The notes below the pieces were generated by a model. It was not told the DNA's origin. It saw nothing but the letters and a program-made list of their open reading frames with translations, and made no database searches. From NCBI GenBank assembly GCA_963731125.1, contig CAVSVP010000005.1:47499-111498 (forward strand): a DNA stretch of 64,000 nucleotides, given 5' to 3'. Of the stretch, positions 56,054 through 64,000 are shown one piece after another (position 1 is the stretch's first letter; the number at the start of each line of letters is the position of its first letter). The position numbers and the translations under genes are program-made. The DNA comes from CAVSVP01 sp963731125 (GTDB lineage Bacteria; Pseudomonadota; Gammaproteobacteria; Competibacterales; Competibacteraceae).

Positions 56054-56647
56054 CTAATTGTCATTTAAGGGTTGCTTAATACTCACCCCACCGCGCAGAT
56101 CTCCAGCTTGATAATTAACCGCCTGATCGTGGGGATAATGGGTCTTTAGGGCCGCGCGTACCGGCTCCGGAATCTGCTCCTTAGCGCCGTGACAGGTCAG
56201 GCACAGCGGCGTAACGCCAATGGCCTTCATATACCGGAAATAGCGCCCCTGTGGTTCGGTGACCACCTCGGCATAGCTCATCTCGTTATAGGGCTCGCCG
56301 CCAGCCGCTCTTTCCTGAAATTGCTGAAAGACTTGCTGTTCCCAGGCATCCGGCGTGCCGAGCAGGGGATTGCGCACCCGCGTCCCGACCCGGGTGACTT
56401 GCCAGCCGTTTTCCAGAGACAGCCGATTAGCGATGGCCGGTGCAATTTCCCGACAAACCCGAATCGCGTCCTGAGGGCCACCCTTGGCCATTTCCGCTTT
56501 GAGCGCACCACCCAATTCCTGCAGAAACCCATCGGCTACTTGCTGAGCAGCCTGTTTTCGGGCAGCGGGGGTGTCTTCGGCAAGGGCGTCAAAAGCGGTC
56601 AGACAAAGTGTTAATATAAGAATGCTAATTTGCGGAATGCGTTTCAT
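56054..56647 (-). CDS. DUF3365 (Tll0287-like) heme c protein
   Basis: A 197-residue secreted protein with signal peptide ISILILTLCLTAFDALA. One c-type heme motif, CLTCHG, sits near residue 150, and the preceding YNEMSYAEVVTEPQGRYFRYM segment is characteristic of the DUF3365 sensor-like domain. Such stand-alone proteins bind heme c in the periplasm and are thought to sense redox or gas ligands. Next to the TSUP exporter on the same strand, though 98 bases apart. Confidence 0.85.
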   Translation of the reverse strand: MKRIPQISILILTLCLTAFDALAEDTPAARKQAAQQVADGFLQELGGALKAEMAKGGPQDAIRVCREIAPAIANRLSLENGWQVTRVGTRVRNPLLGTPDAWEQQVFQQFQERAAGGEPYNEMSYAEVVTEPQGRYFRYMKAIGVTPLCLTCHGAKEQIPEPVRAALKTHYPHDQAVNYQAGDLRGGVSIKQPLNDN

Positions 56648-56745
56648 CAGTGACCTTCTGTTGCCAGTGGGCTTGGATATGGGGGTTAAAAATAGCTAGT
56701 TCTTATATAGTAAATTACTAATTTACAGGGCCGCAACCGATCTCG

Positions 56746-57594
56746 TTAGAAAAGCGTTGCGGCATCAAGAACGGCATGACGCACGAGTATATAGATAGCC
56801 ACGCTTACCATGGCGATGGCGAATAGCTTCTGCAATAGAGGTCCCGCTAACCGCCGGCTCAGCACCGCGCCCAACCCCATGCCGAGCAATCCGCCGAGTA
56901 CGAATAAGGCAGTCATACTCAGATTCAATGGCCGGCCCGCGAGGAGATAAGAGGTAGTACCCGATGCGCTGATGAGGGCGATAATCAGCAGCGAAGTGGC
57001 TACCGCACGATGGATCGGCAGCGAAGCAACCAGCATCAGAGCCGGCACAATCAAGAACCCGCCCCCGACACCGAATAAACCGGATAGGCAGCCAGTCACC
57101 GCACCGCTTAGCGCCAGCACGAGAGCGCAGCGCGAAGTCAGCGTTAGGCCGCCGGTCGAATTGAAACGGCAGGCCGGGCCCTCGGCCACGTTGGAAAACT
57201 CGTCTCTGGCCCGCACAATCTCGGCGTTGGCGGGCTTGCGCGTGGCCTGCCGCCACATGCGGGCGGCAACCAGCAACATCAGCAAGGCAAACCCGCCCAG
57301 CAGGATCTCGCCGGGCAGTTTTCCGCCCAGCCAAGCACCTACCGGTGCGCCGACGATACCCGCCGCGCCAAACAGGAACGCCGCTTTAATCTCCACCTCT
57401 TGGTGACGCAAACGAACGAGAGCGCCGCCCAAAGCAGTAGCACCCACCACGACCAACGATACGCCAACCGCTTCGTGTACGGGAAGATGAAGACCATAAA
57501 CCAGCAGCGGGACGGCGAAAATTGAGCCGCCACCTCCCGTTAGTCCGAGGGAAAAACCAACGAAAATCCCGAACAGAAAACTCACATCTCTCAC
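56746..57594 (-). CDS. TSUP-family (TauE/SafE-like) anion exporter
   Basis: A 282-residue inner-membrane protein with two inverted repeats of hydrophobic segments; FSLGLTGGGGSIFAVPLLV and LSGLFGVGGGFLIVPALML are the paired TSUP signatures. These permeases move sulfite, sulfonates or other organic anions. Start is GTG at 57594, or a second GTG nine bases on that has a better spaced ribosome site. The neighbouring rhodanese and FAD oxidoreductase suggest a sulfur role (inference). Confidence 0.88.
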   Translation of the reverse strand: MRDVSFLFGIFVGFSLGLTGGGGSIFAVPLLVYGLHLPVHEAVGVSLVVVGATALGGALVRLRHQEVEIKAAFLFGAAGIVGAPVGAWLGGKLPGEILLGGFALLMLLVAARMWRQATRKPANAEIVRARDEFSNVAEGPACRFNSTGGLTLTSRCALVLALSGAVTGCLSGLFGVGGGFLIVPALMLVASLPIHRAVATSLLIIALISASGTTSYLLAGRPLNLSMTALFVLGGLLGMGLGAVLSRRLAGPLLQKLFAIAMVSVAIYILVRHAVLDAATLF

Positions 57595-57876
57595 CCTGAG
57601 TGATTAGCAACACGACGCGGGAAGTTAGCCTCATGACTTTGAGAAGCCCCAAGTTTTACGGGTCTGAGGGCTGGGATGTCAACGCTGCTCAAAGGTGCTT
57701 TCCTGCACCCATTCGCACTGCCGCCTTTCTTGGCGGCTGCTTATGACACCCCAACCCCCAGGCCCCTCAACTGAGCAGGCGCAATTACTTTCCAAGTCGT
57801 GTAAAAAAATCGCCATTCCAACCGCTAAACGCCAGGCGCCGTCGTTACTCTGCAGGTCTGTCTGTGCTAAGGATAA
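57595..57876. other. Intergenic region between TSUP and FAD oxidoreductase genes
   Basis: About 280 bases with no supported gene, repeat or RNA. It presumably holds the TSUP promoter and the 3' end of the rhodanese/FAD operon. Confidence 0.5.
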
Positions 57877-59007
57877 TTATTCCTGCGCGGGTGCGGCGCG
57901 CCGATAAGCTTCGCGGTAGGTGTTGAGAAAGCGCCTGTCGATCCAGTCTTTTAACCGTAGACTCACTTTTCCCTGCCACCACAACGGTCCCCAGGTAGCT
58001 AGGCCCGTGCCATCGCCCAGGTTAAGGATGGCAAGGTAAATGCGTTGCGGGCGATAGGCCTTAAGGGTTTCGCCACAGGCGGCGGCCAGCAGGTTGTGGC
58101 AGAGGATAGGCGTGGCACGAACGCCGAAAACCCCCAGCTTGGGCAGCCGATGGCCCTGGATGTCGGCGCAATCGCCGGCAGCGAAAACTCGCGCGTCGGC
58201 GATAGAGTGCAGCTGTTCGGTGGTCTTTAATCCGGCCACTTTATCGCAAGGCAGACCCAGTTCGCAGACCAACGGTTTGGCCACCAGGCCCGTCGCCAGC
58301 ACGGCATCATCAAAGACGAAGGGCTCGCCGCCGGCGGCAATGACTCGGCCGTCTTCAAGCGCCGTGACCCGCCGCTGATGGGAAATATTAATCCCCCGGC
58401 GCATTAACGTCTTCGCCAGCCGTTTGGCCGCCCCCGGGGCGTTTTGGCTAATCAGCCGGGCATCCGCACTGACCAGGGTAATAGCGAGGCGGCTATGATG
58501 GCGCCGGGCCAACGCCTCCAGGTTGGCGGCGATCTCACAGCCGGTAGGGCCGCCGCCGATTACAGCGATACGCCGGATGTCCCCATTGGTAAAATGGGCT
58601 TCCAACTTTTGACGCAGTCGCCAGAGTTCGCTGATGGGCTTTACCGTCCAGACATCGTCTCGCTCTACGGCCAAGCCGGCGTCGATCTGACTGCCGATGT
58701 TAAAGGAAACTACGTCATAAGGAAGCGCTGTGCCTGAAGCAAGCCGCAAAACTTGCCGCTTTACGTCTGCACCGATGACTTCATCGCGGAGAAATTCACC
58801 ACCGGACGCCGCAATCAAACGTTCGGGATCCACCTGATCCTCGGCCTTGTCATACATGCCGCCCAGCATCCCGGTAGCCAGCCCCGAGTACCAGAACTGA
58901 CCGGGATCGACGAGCACCAGGCGCACACCCCGTTCGCTAAATTTGCCGGCATTCTTGGCGATCGCTAAATGCGCGTGACCGGCGCCGACCAAGACCACCG
59001 TTGTCAT
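57877..59007 (-). CDS. FAD-dependent pyridine nucleotide-disulfide oxidoreductase (NDH-2/SQR-like)
   Basis: A 376-residue two-dinucleotide-binding-domain flavoprotein. FAD site VVLVGAGHAHLAIAKN, NAD site IAVIGGGPTGCEIAANLEAL, and the closing VFAAGDCADIQGHRLPKL. The YSGLATGMLGGMYD segment is close to the flavoprotein domain fused to some selenide-dikinase proteins and to NDH-2 relatives. Lacks an obvious redox cysteine pair of sulfide:quinone reductase. Its ATG overlaps the rhodanese stop (TAATG), so both work together, possibly in sulfur or quinone redox chemistry. Confidence 0.85.
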   Translation of the reverse strand: MTTVVLVGAGHAHLAIAKNAGKFSERGVRLVLVDPGQFWYSGLATGMLGGMYDKAEDQVDPERLIAASGGEFLRDEVIGADVKRQVLRLASGTALPYDVVSFNIGSQIDAGLAVERDDVWTVKPISELWRLRQKLEAHFTNGDIRRIAVIGGGPTGCEIAANLEALARRHHSRLAITLVSADARLISQNAPGAAKRLAKTLMRRGINISHQRRVTALEDGRVIAAGGEPFVFDDAVLATGLVAKPLVCELGLPCDKVAGLKTTEQLHSIADARVFAAGDCADIQGHRLPKLGVFGVRATPILCHNLLAAACGETLKAYRPQRIYLAILNLGDGTGLATWGPLWWQGKVSLRLKDWIDRRFLNTYREAYRRAAPAQE

Positions 59008-59396
59008 TACCAGCCGCCCAACAGGTAGGAAAGCAGAGTGCGCTCAACCGGGTAACCCGCTTTTCTCCACGCTTTATAGCCGGCGTTCATGGAACTGACG
59101 TCGTGATAACCCATTTCTCTGAGCCGTGCTGCCGCCAAGGCCGAGCGCGCGCCGGAGGCGCAGTAGGCGACAATGGGACGGTCTTTATCGGCAAGCCGGT
59201 CGGCAACCCGCCATTCCAGCAGGCCACGCGGGATATGTACGGCATTTTGCACCCGTCCGCCCCACCACTCGAATACCTCACGCACGTCGAGAAAGATCGC
59301 GCCTTGGTCATACTTGCGCTTGGCCTCGGCGAGGCTTAGCGTAGGCACGGCTTGCTTGGCTTCAGCAGTGATATCGCGGGCGCTTTTGTCGCTCAT
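59007..59396 (-). CDS. Rhodanese-domain sulfurtransferase
   Basis: A 129-residue single-domain rhodanese. The active-site loop is AYCASGARSALAA, with the cysteine that carries persulfide; the upstream DVREVFEWWGGRVQNAVHIP is the usual CDC25-like signature. No signal peptide is evident. Coupled to the FAD oxidoreductase by a one-base overlap. Confidence 0.9.
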   Translation of the reverse strand: MSDKSARDITAEAKQAVPTLSLAEAKRKYDQGAIFLDVREVFEWWGGRVQNAVHIPRGLLEWRVADRLADKDRPIVAYCASGARSALAAARLREMGYHDVSSMNAGYKAWRKAGYPVERTLLSYLLGGW

Positions 59397-60528
59397 CGCT
59401 TTGGTTTCCAGGCAATTGTGTGGGGGCTAACGGAATGGTAAGTAAATTTAGACCTCTTGCAAAAATGAGCGCTTTGTCGTCGGGCTAAAAAGTATCGCCA
59501 GCAGCGCACGGGGAGGTGCGTGGTAATGAATCGCTGCCGGACGGCGGGGCTGAGCAGCACTAAACATCCGACCTGGACAGCTAGAGTCTGACTGATGCAA
59601 AAGATCTATCGTAAGCTATATGTCAAGACCCGTGTGATTATATACCAACTGGGAAGTACCCGATATGATTAGTGCGGGAGATCTTCAAGCGCTTCATCCG
59701 CGAGTTTACAGACGAGAGTCTTTGATGAAACTGCAGCCCCATAAGAATGCTCGCACGACACTGGAGGATTCGGTGCGAGATTCAACAATAGTCGCTGTCG
59801 GAGCGGACCCTGGCAAAAAAATATCGCCTGGCAATTGTCTTCGCTTTTCCAACCAGAGGTGGACCTGCTCTGGTCTTCAGTCCTCACGCAGCAGCCAATC
59901 GACCCAGCGTCAGGTCGCATTGGGGATACTTGCTCCATCCTTGGTCTGGCGGCGCTGGAGCGCCAGCCGACGCAGCCAGCTGTGGTTGATTGCCGTGTAG
60001 ACCACGGTTGCCCCTGAGTTCCCGGCTGAGGGTGAACTTACACTGCCCCAGCAGGGCGGCAATCTCGGTTTGGCTGTGACCTGCGTTCATGAATGCTAGA
60101 ATCGGGTATCGTTCTTTCTGGGTAAGCTGCTGGTAGCCTCTCATTGCGTTCCTCATTGCTTGGCGGTTAGAGCAAGCCGTGATGCTACCGTAGCTTACCC
60201 TCTTAGCGTCAATCTGAGTTGCACTTACAAGTTGAACTCACGTAACATAAGTACCTTACTTGTGACGAGACATATCGACTGGTAATAGCGTCTGGATCGT
60301 GATGGAGAATGGTTTGGAGCTAAAACTAAAGACTTTGCGCGGCACTGAGCGCAGAAGGCTTGATCCTGAAGAGTCGATTCCTCGCGCGAGTTGAAGATCA
60401 CCTTAGGAATCGGCAGCAATTCTCCTTTGTTTTCGTCATCGACGGTGGTGACGAGCAAGACAGAAAATGCAGATAAGATTCACTGGTGAATGATAACGCG
60501 CTAAGCAGATCAATGCAGGGAAAACATA
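59397..60528. other. Mobile-element debris region before the Ssp island
   Basis: Over 1.1 kb without an intact gene. Around 59450 the sequence AGACCTCTTGCAAAAATGAG resembles an IS5-type terminal repeat (weak). 59780-60160 holds an IS30 transposase remnant. 60161-60528 shows no recognisable gene; the last part presumably contains the sspA promoter. This is the junction between backbone and defence island. Confidence 0.5.
59780..60160 (-). pseudogene. IS30-family transposase remnant
   Basis: The N-terminal helix-turn-helix of an IS30 transposase is visible: MRGYQQLTQKERYPILAFM, GHSQTEIAALLGQCKFTLSR, ELRGNRGLHGNQPQLA. A frameshift then moves to another frame with WVDWLLREDWSPEQ and HLWLEKRRQLPGDI. 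The catalytic domain is missing. A decayed insertion at the edge of the Ssp island. Confidence 0.75.
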
Positions 60529-61722
60529 ATGCCGCTGTGGGTGGATGGAACTGCCATGGACATACCCGTAAAGCCCTTCTATTTTGACACTGCTGCGACC
60601 ACGCCGATTGCTCCTGAAGTACTTGCACAGATAGTCAAGCATCTGAGTAGCGAAGGCGGTTACGCCAATCCTTCATCCACAGCCCACCTTCCCGGACAAG
60701 CCGCCGCTGCAGTCGTTGCCGATGCCCGTGCCGAGATCGCCGCCGAGCTAGGGTGCGAGGCCGACGAGGTCATCTTTACCTCCGGCGCCACCGAAGCGAA
60801 CAACTTGGCGCTGCGCGGCGTGGCTCTCGCCCATGCCATGCATGGCCGCCACCTGGTGACATCGGCCATTGAACACAAAGCGGTATTGGAGAGCTGCGGC
60901 TCACTGCAACGCGAAGGGTATGAGATCACTTATCTTGCTCCAAACAGCAAAGGATGGATTGAACCTGAGGCGGTCAAACGCGCCCTGCGGAGCGACACCC
61001 TCCTTGTGTCGCTGATGCACACCAATAATGAAACCGGCGTGCTGCAGCCTATCGCCGAGGTGGCGGAGCTTGCAGCGGAGAAGGGGGTGCTTTTTCATGT
61101 CGATGCCGCACAAGCCGCCGGCAAGTTTGCCATCGATCTGCAACAGATACCCATTGATTTGCTGGCGTTATCAGCGCATAAGTTTCACGGCCCCAAAGGA
61201 GTAGGATGTCTAGTGGTCCGCAACCGTCGTCAGTTGCATCTACAACCACTGATGTACGGTGGCGGACAAGAATTTGGCCTCCGCCCTGGTACCCTCGCCC
61301 CCCATCAAATCATTGGCCTGAGTGCGGCACTGACTCTTGCTGCAACGCGGCGTGAAGCCGATTTAGCCCATGTGGACGAGTTGAAGCACCAGTTTCTGGA
61401 ACAGCTTGGATCACGCCTGTCACTGCAGGTGCACGGTGAGCCCGCACGCTGTTCACCCTACATTGTCAACTTTTCCATTAAAGGGATAGGTAGTGATGCG
61501 TTAATCAACCAACTCTCGGCAGAAGTAGCTATAGCCTCCGGGTCGGCCTGCACATCCGGTACAGTAGAACCCTCCTATGTGTTACGGGCTATGGGTATTG
61601 AGGATGATTCGCTATACGGCGCGATCAGGCTGAGCTTTAGCCGTGACCATTCCAGCGCCGAAGTGTCCGAGGTAGTGGAACAGATTGTCGCGGCAGTGCG
61701 TCGCATACAGGAAGTGAATTAA
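60529..61722 (+). CDS. sspA: Cysteine desulfurase, SspA-type (DNA phosphorothioation)
   Basis: A 397-residue PLP enzyme that takes sulfur from cysteine. FDTAATTPIAPEVL at the N terminus, the PLP-binding lysine in LSAHKFHGPKG and the active cysteine in ASGSACTSGTVEPSYVL mark an IscS/NifS-type desulfurase. ATG 60529 follows AGGG; an internal ATG at 60556 (MDIPVKPFYFD) is equally plausible. Gene order with a DUF4007 protein and a P-loop ATPase identifies it as the sulfur donor of an Ssp phosphorothioation system rather than of Fe-S assembly (family knowledge plus context). Confidence 0.85.
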   Translation: MPLWVDGTAMDIPVKPFYFDTAATTPIAPEVLAQIVKHLSSEGGYANPSSTAHLPGQAAAAVVADARAEIAAELGCEADEVIFTSGATEANNLALRGVALAHAMHGRHLVTSAIEHKAVLESCGSLQREGYEITYLAPNSKGWIEPEAVKRALRSDTLLVSLMHTNNETGVLQPIAEVAELAAEKGVLFHVDAAQAAGKFAIDLQQIPIDLLALSAHKFHGPKGVGCLVVRNRRQLHLQPLMYGGGQEFGLRPGTLAPHQIIGLSAALTLAATRREADLAHVDELKHQFLEQLGSRLSLQVHGEPARCSPYIVNFSIKGIGSDALINQLSAEVAIASGSACTSGTVEPSYVLRAMGIEDDSLYGAIRLSFSRDHSSAEVSEVVEQIVAAVRRIQEVN

Positions 61723-61727
61723 GTGAA

Positions 61728-62627
61728 ATTGAATCGAAACAAGCCACCTTCGGACGTCATGAAACTTTTCCCTTACGTTACGGGTGGTTGACAAAAGGAT
61801 TTGATGCGATCAGAGAGACTCCTGGCATCTTCACTCAACCTGAAAATGCTATGGTGGCTTTAGGGGTTGGGCGAAACATGGTCAACGCCATTCAATATTG
61901 GTTGCAAGTGACCGGTATAGTGGCCTTCAGCGAGGGCGAAGCTATCTTGATTCCGACTCCGTTAGGGAAAACGCTGTTAGGGGATGAGGGTGATCGTTAT
62001 CTGGAAGATGAAGCCACCCTATGGATTATCCACTGGCTGATCGCCTCCAATGCCGAATCGGCAACTGGATTTTACTGGTTCTTCAACCGTTTCGCTATGC
62101 CGCGATTTCAAGATAATGAGCCGCTGCAGTCCCTGAGCGAGTTTGTCGGGCAAGAACTGAAAGTGCGCCGCTCGAAGAGCACTCTGAAATCGGATATCTC
62201 AACACTGCTACGTATGTACGCTCCGATGGCCGGGCGCAGTGATGAACATCTGGATTCGCCTCTGTCTCAGTTACACCTCATTGAAACCGAAGAGGGGAGG
62301 TGCTATCGGAGTTTGCGCATGGTACGTCCCTTTCTCCCCCCGATAGCGCTTCATTTTGCGTTGTTGCAGCGTTTTGCCGCCAATCCACGACAACCTGCGC
62401 TACCCATACGGGTTCTACTCTATGGTGACGACGACTGGGCTGCGGCGGGAGCGGTATTTCGTCTCAATGAAGAAGGGCTGATGGATGCCCTAGCGCGGGT
62501 TATGAAACACTACCCCCACAGCTACGAATTGCGCGATACCGCTGGTGTGCATCAACTCTACCGGCGTGGCGACGTCTTCAATCCTCTGGATGTGCTGCGA
62601 GACCATTACCGCAGGAGCGCGGCATGA
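61728..62627 (+). CDS. sspB: DUF4007 protein, SspB nickase of the Ssp system
   Basis: DUF4007 family member. In Ssp systems SspB is the nicking enzyme needed for single-strand phosphorothioation. Core features: NAMVALGVGRNMVNAIQYWLQ, PLGKTLLGDEGDRYLEDEATLW, and a late AAGAVFRLNEEGLMDAL. The conserved N-terminal block ATFGRHETFPLRYGWLTKGF lies in the frame upstream of the first ordinary start (TTG 61788). No ATG, GTG or TTG precedes it in frame; ATT at 61728 is the only candidate, or a small indel has moved the frame relative to a GTG at 61723. The stop overlaps the sspC start (ATGA). Confidence 0.8.
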   Translation: MESKQATFGRHETFPLRYGWLTKGFDAIRETPGIFTQPENAMVALGVGRNMVNAIQYWLQVTGIVAFSEGEAILIPTPLGKTLLGDEGDRYLEDEATLWIIHWLIASNAESATGFYWFFNRFAMPRFQDNEPLQSLSEFVGQELKVRRSKSTLKSDISTLLRMYAPMAGRSDEHLDSPLSQLHLIETEEGRCYRSLRMVRPFLPPIALHFALLQRFAANPRQPALPIRVLLYGDDDWAAAGAVFRLNEEGLMDALARVMKHYPHSYELRDTAGVHQLYRRGDVFNPLDVLRDHYRRSAA

Positions 62628-64000
62628 GCCCATTGAATCGACAGATTCAGATCAAAACCTCCTACACTCGTTCGATTAACTTGTCTCGTGACGGCGAGAC
62701 CATTGAATTGGTTCAGGCCTATATACCCACGTCACGGGCGCTGCAGGCACTGGCGCAAATCGCCGAGGGACTAGGGCAGGATGCCTGTAGTCGCGCCCTG
62801 GCGTTGATCGGCCCTTATGGCTCGGGTAAATCCGCCTTTGCCCTCTTTCTGGCGGCATTGCTCTCATCGGAAACGAGCGAAGCCCACCGAGCCGCGATAA
62901 CCATACTCCAAGCAACTCAACCAAAGCTTGCGAAGCGGTTTCAACGGGCGCTCATCGGTCAAAAGGGGTTCCTACGAGTACAGATTAACGGGATTCCCGA
63001 TTCGCTGGTACGTCAACTCATGCTGGCGTTGGCCGCCGCGGTTGAGCAGAGCAGACTCCCCCAAACGCTTGTTGGCAATATTAAGGCCGCTGCCCACCCG
63101 GGTACACCGATGGATCGGCTATTAGCCTTAATTAGGCAAGTGCAGAGTGCTTGGGCTGAAGTTGGTGGCAAAGGTCTACTCATTGAGATTGACGAGCTAG
63201 GAAAGTTTCTCGAATACGAGTCCTATCACCCGCAGTATCGCGAAATTCACCTTCTGCAACTGCTGGCCGAACAGGCTCACGAGGCCAATCCCGCACCGCT
63301 GTATCTGGTGGTGATGCTCCACCAAGCTTTTGAATACTACAGTCATCGTCTGGGCAAACATTTGCGGGACGAATGGCAAAAGGTGCAGGGGCGTTTTGAT
63401 GCGATTGCCTTTTTGGAGCCGGCAGAGCAGTCACTGCGTATTGTCACGGCCGCCTTTGAGCCCAGTGACCGTTTGGCCCCCGCAGTGGAAGTACAACTCG
63501 ATGAGTGGATAAAGTGTCTTGCAGCAGAAGGGGCACTTCCATTGGGACTCGATGCGAGCAGAGCACGCGAACTGTTTGGGCGCTGCTATCCGCTCCATCC
63601 GCTAACCCTGCTGATCCTGCCGGTTCTCTGTCAAAAAATAGCACAAAACGAGCGCACCCTATTTTCCTACCTCGGTAGTAGCGAGCCCTTTGGCTTACGA
63701 GAACGCCTTGGCAAGCTGCAGATGGGAGACTGGATCGAGCCGTGGGAACTTTATGATTACTTTATGCTGAATCAGGCAGGAGGATTCTCCGATCCGCTCA
63801 CTTATCACCGCTGGGTCGAGGTGGTCACCGCTCTGGAACGGTTCGATGGTGAACCGGACGATGCCGCAGTACGGTTACTAAAAACCATCGGTCTACTAAA
63901 CCTTATCGGTGAGCAGCGAGGACTAAAAGCCAGTCGGTTGATTTTACGGCGGCTGTTTGGTGGCGTGACCGATAAGCTGCTAACACAGCTAGAGACTGCC
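62624..64000 (+). CDS. sspC: P-loop ATPase, SspC of the Ssp system (3' end outside window)
   Basis: Starts at ATG 62624, overlapping the sspB stop and preceded by AGGAG. The frame is open to the window end (459 codons so far). Walker A is GPYGSGKSAFALFL (about residue 64), Walker B is GLLIEIDELGKFLEY. SspC supplies ATPase activity in single-strand DNA phosphorothioation. The C terminus, and expected sspD (ATP pyrophosphatase/PAPS-reductase-like) and sspE (effector), lie outside the window. Confidence 0.82.
   Translation, partial: MSPLNRQIQIKTSYTRSINLSRDGETIELVQAYIPTSRALQALAQIAEGLGQDACSRALALIGPYGSGKSAFALFLAALLSSETSEAHRAAITILQATQPKLAKRFQRALIGQKGFLRVQINGIPDSLVRQLMLALAAAVEQSRLPQTLVGNIKAAAHPGTPMDRLLALIRQVQSAWAEVGGKGLLIEIDELGKFLEYESYHPQYREIHLLQLLAEQAHEANPAPLYLVVMLHQAFEYYSHRLGKHLRDEWQKVQGRFDAIAFLEPAEQSLRIVTAAFEPSDRLAPAVEVQLDEWIKCLAAEGALPLGLDASRARELFGRCYPLHPLTLLILPVLCQKIAQNERTLFSYLGSSEPFGLRERLGKLQMGDWIEPWELYDYFMLNQAGGFSDPLTYHRWVEVVTALERFDGEPDDAAVRLLKTIGLLNLIGEQRGLKASRLILRRLFGGVTDKLLTQLETA

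Noticed and set aside
59680..59740. Plus-strand fragment EIFKRFIREFTDESL as a lost gene
   Set aside because: Only about 16 codons, no further similarity and a stop directly after; too short to support.

Overview
The window reads as a chromosomal segment of a gammaproteobacterium. The housekeeping genes (parE, dxs-ispA-xseB, folE2, rsmJ, a LamB-type porin with outer-membrane signals) have gammaproteobacterial sequence character and order. I cannot name a genus. Metabolism hints include a rubrerythrin/Fe-S/DUF3501 operon, rhodanese plus FAD oxidoreductase, a TSUP anion exporter, a heme c sensor-like protein, and sugar uptake through LamB and a MalFGK-like ABC importer. The DNA is crowded with insertion sequences, short inverted-repeat elements and broken genes, so this is a chromosome under active transposition and erosion.

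Layout. 0-6.5 kb: glutamine-synthetase-like ligase, aldehyde dehydrogenase, an SMP-30-like protein on the opposite strand, a fumarylacetoacetate-hydrolase-family pseudogene and an iron alcohol dehydrogenase. 6.5-10.7 kb: minus-strand xseB-ispA-dxs-folE2. 10.8-13.6 kb: an IS4-type element, an IS630 element and a MITE-like palindrome side by side. 13.7-17.9 kb: rubrerythrin operon, FmdB zinc ribbon, repeats and a DUF433/DUF5615 toxin-antitoxin pair. 18.1-23.0 kb: a decayed two-gene locus, TIR-membrane protein followed by a secreted TPR protein, split by an IS whose removal with one target copy restores the reading frame. 23.1-24.3 kb: an IS110-family element sitting inside a dispersed palindromic repeat; its 5' non-coding end carries two segments that fit the repeat on either side of the insertion, as expected for the target guides of a bridge RNA. 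24.7-41.3 kb: parE, a sodium/solute symporter with a PfkB kinase, rsmJ, an EF-G-like GTPase, a lytic transglycosylase, an ExeA-like ATPase, NAD salvage (pncA-pncB), an enoyl-CoA hydratase and an amino-acid-type binding lipoprotein.

41.4-53.0 kb: a sugar uptake region with one MalFGK-like transporter, three paralogous binding proteins, a tandem pair of unknown secreted proteins, a SHOCT lipoprotein and a LamB porin. 53.2-59.4 kb: an Rrf2 regulator and a hemerythrin-like gene divergent across an array of about 36 seven-base repeats, then a MoaD-like protein, a sirtuin, a DUF3365 protein, a TSUP exporter and a rhodanese/FAD operon. 59.4-64.0 kb: after IS remnants, sspA-sspB-sspC of an Ssp single-strand DNA phosphorothioation defence system, cut off by the window end; sspD and sspE are expected just beyond.

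The strongest observations are the IS110 insertion with apparent guide complementarity, two insertion scars (MITE in the FAH gene, IS in the TIR gene) that can be undone on paper to give intact codons, the heptanucleotide array in a divergent regulator/hemerythrin promoter, and the Ssp island with an odd sspB start. All matches were found by eye; no searches or folding were run.
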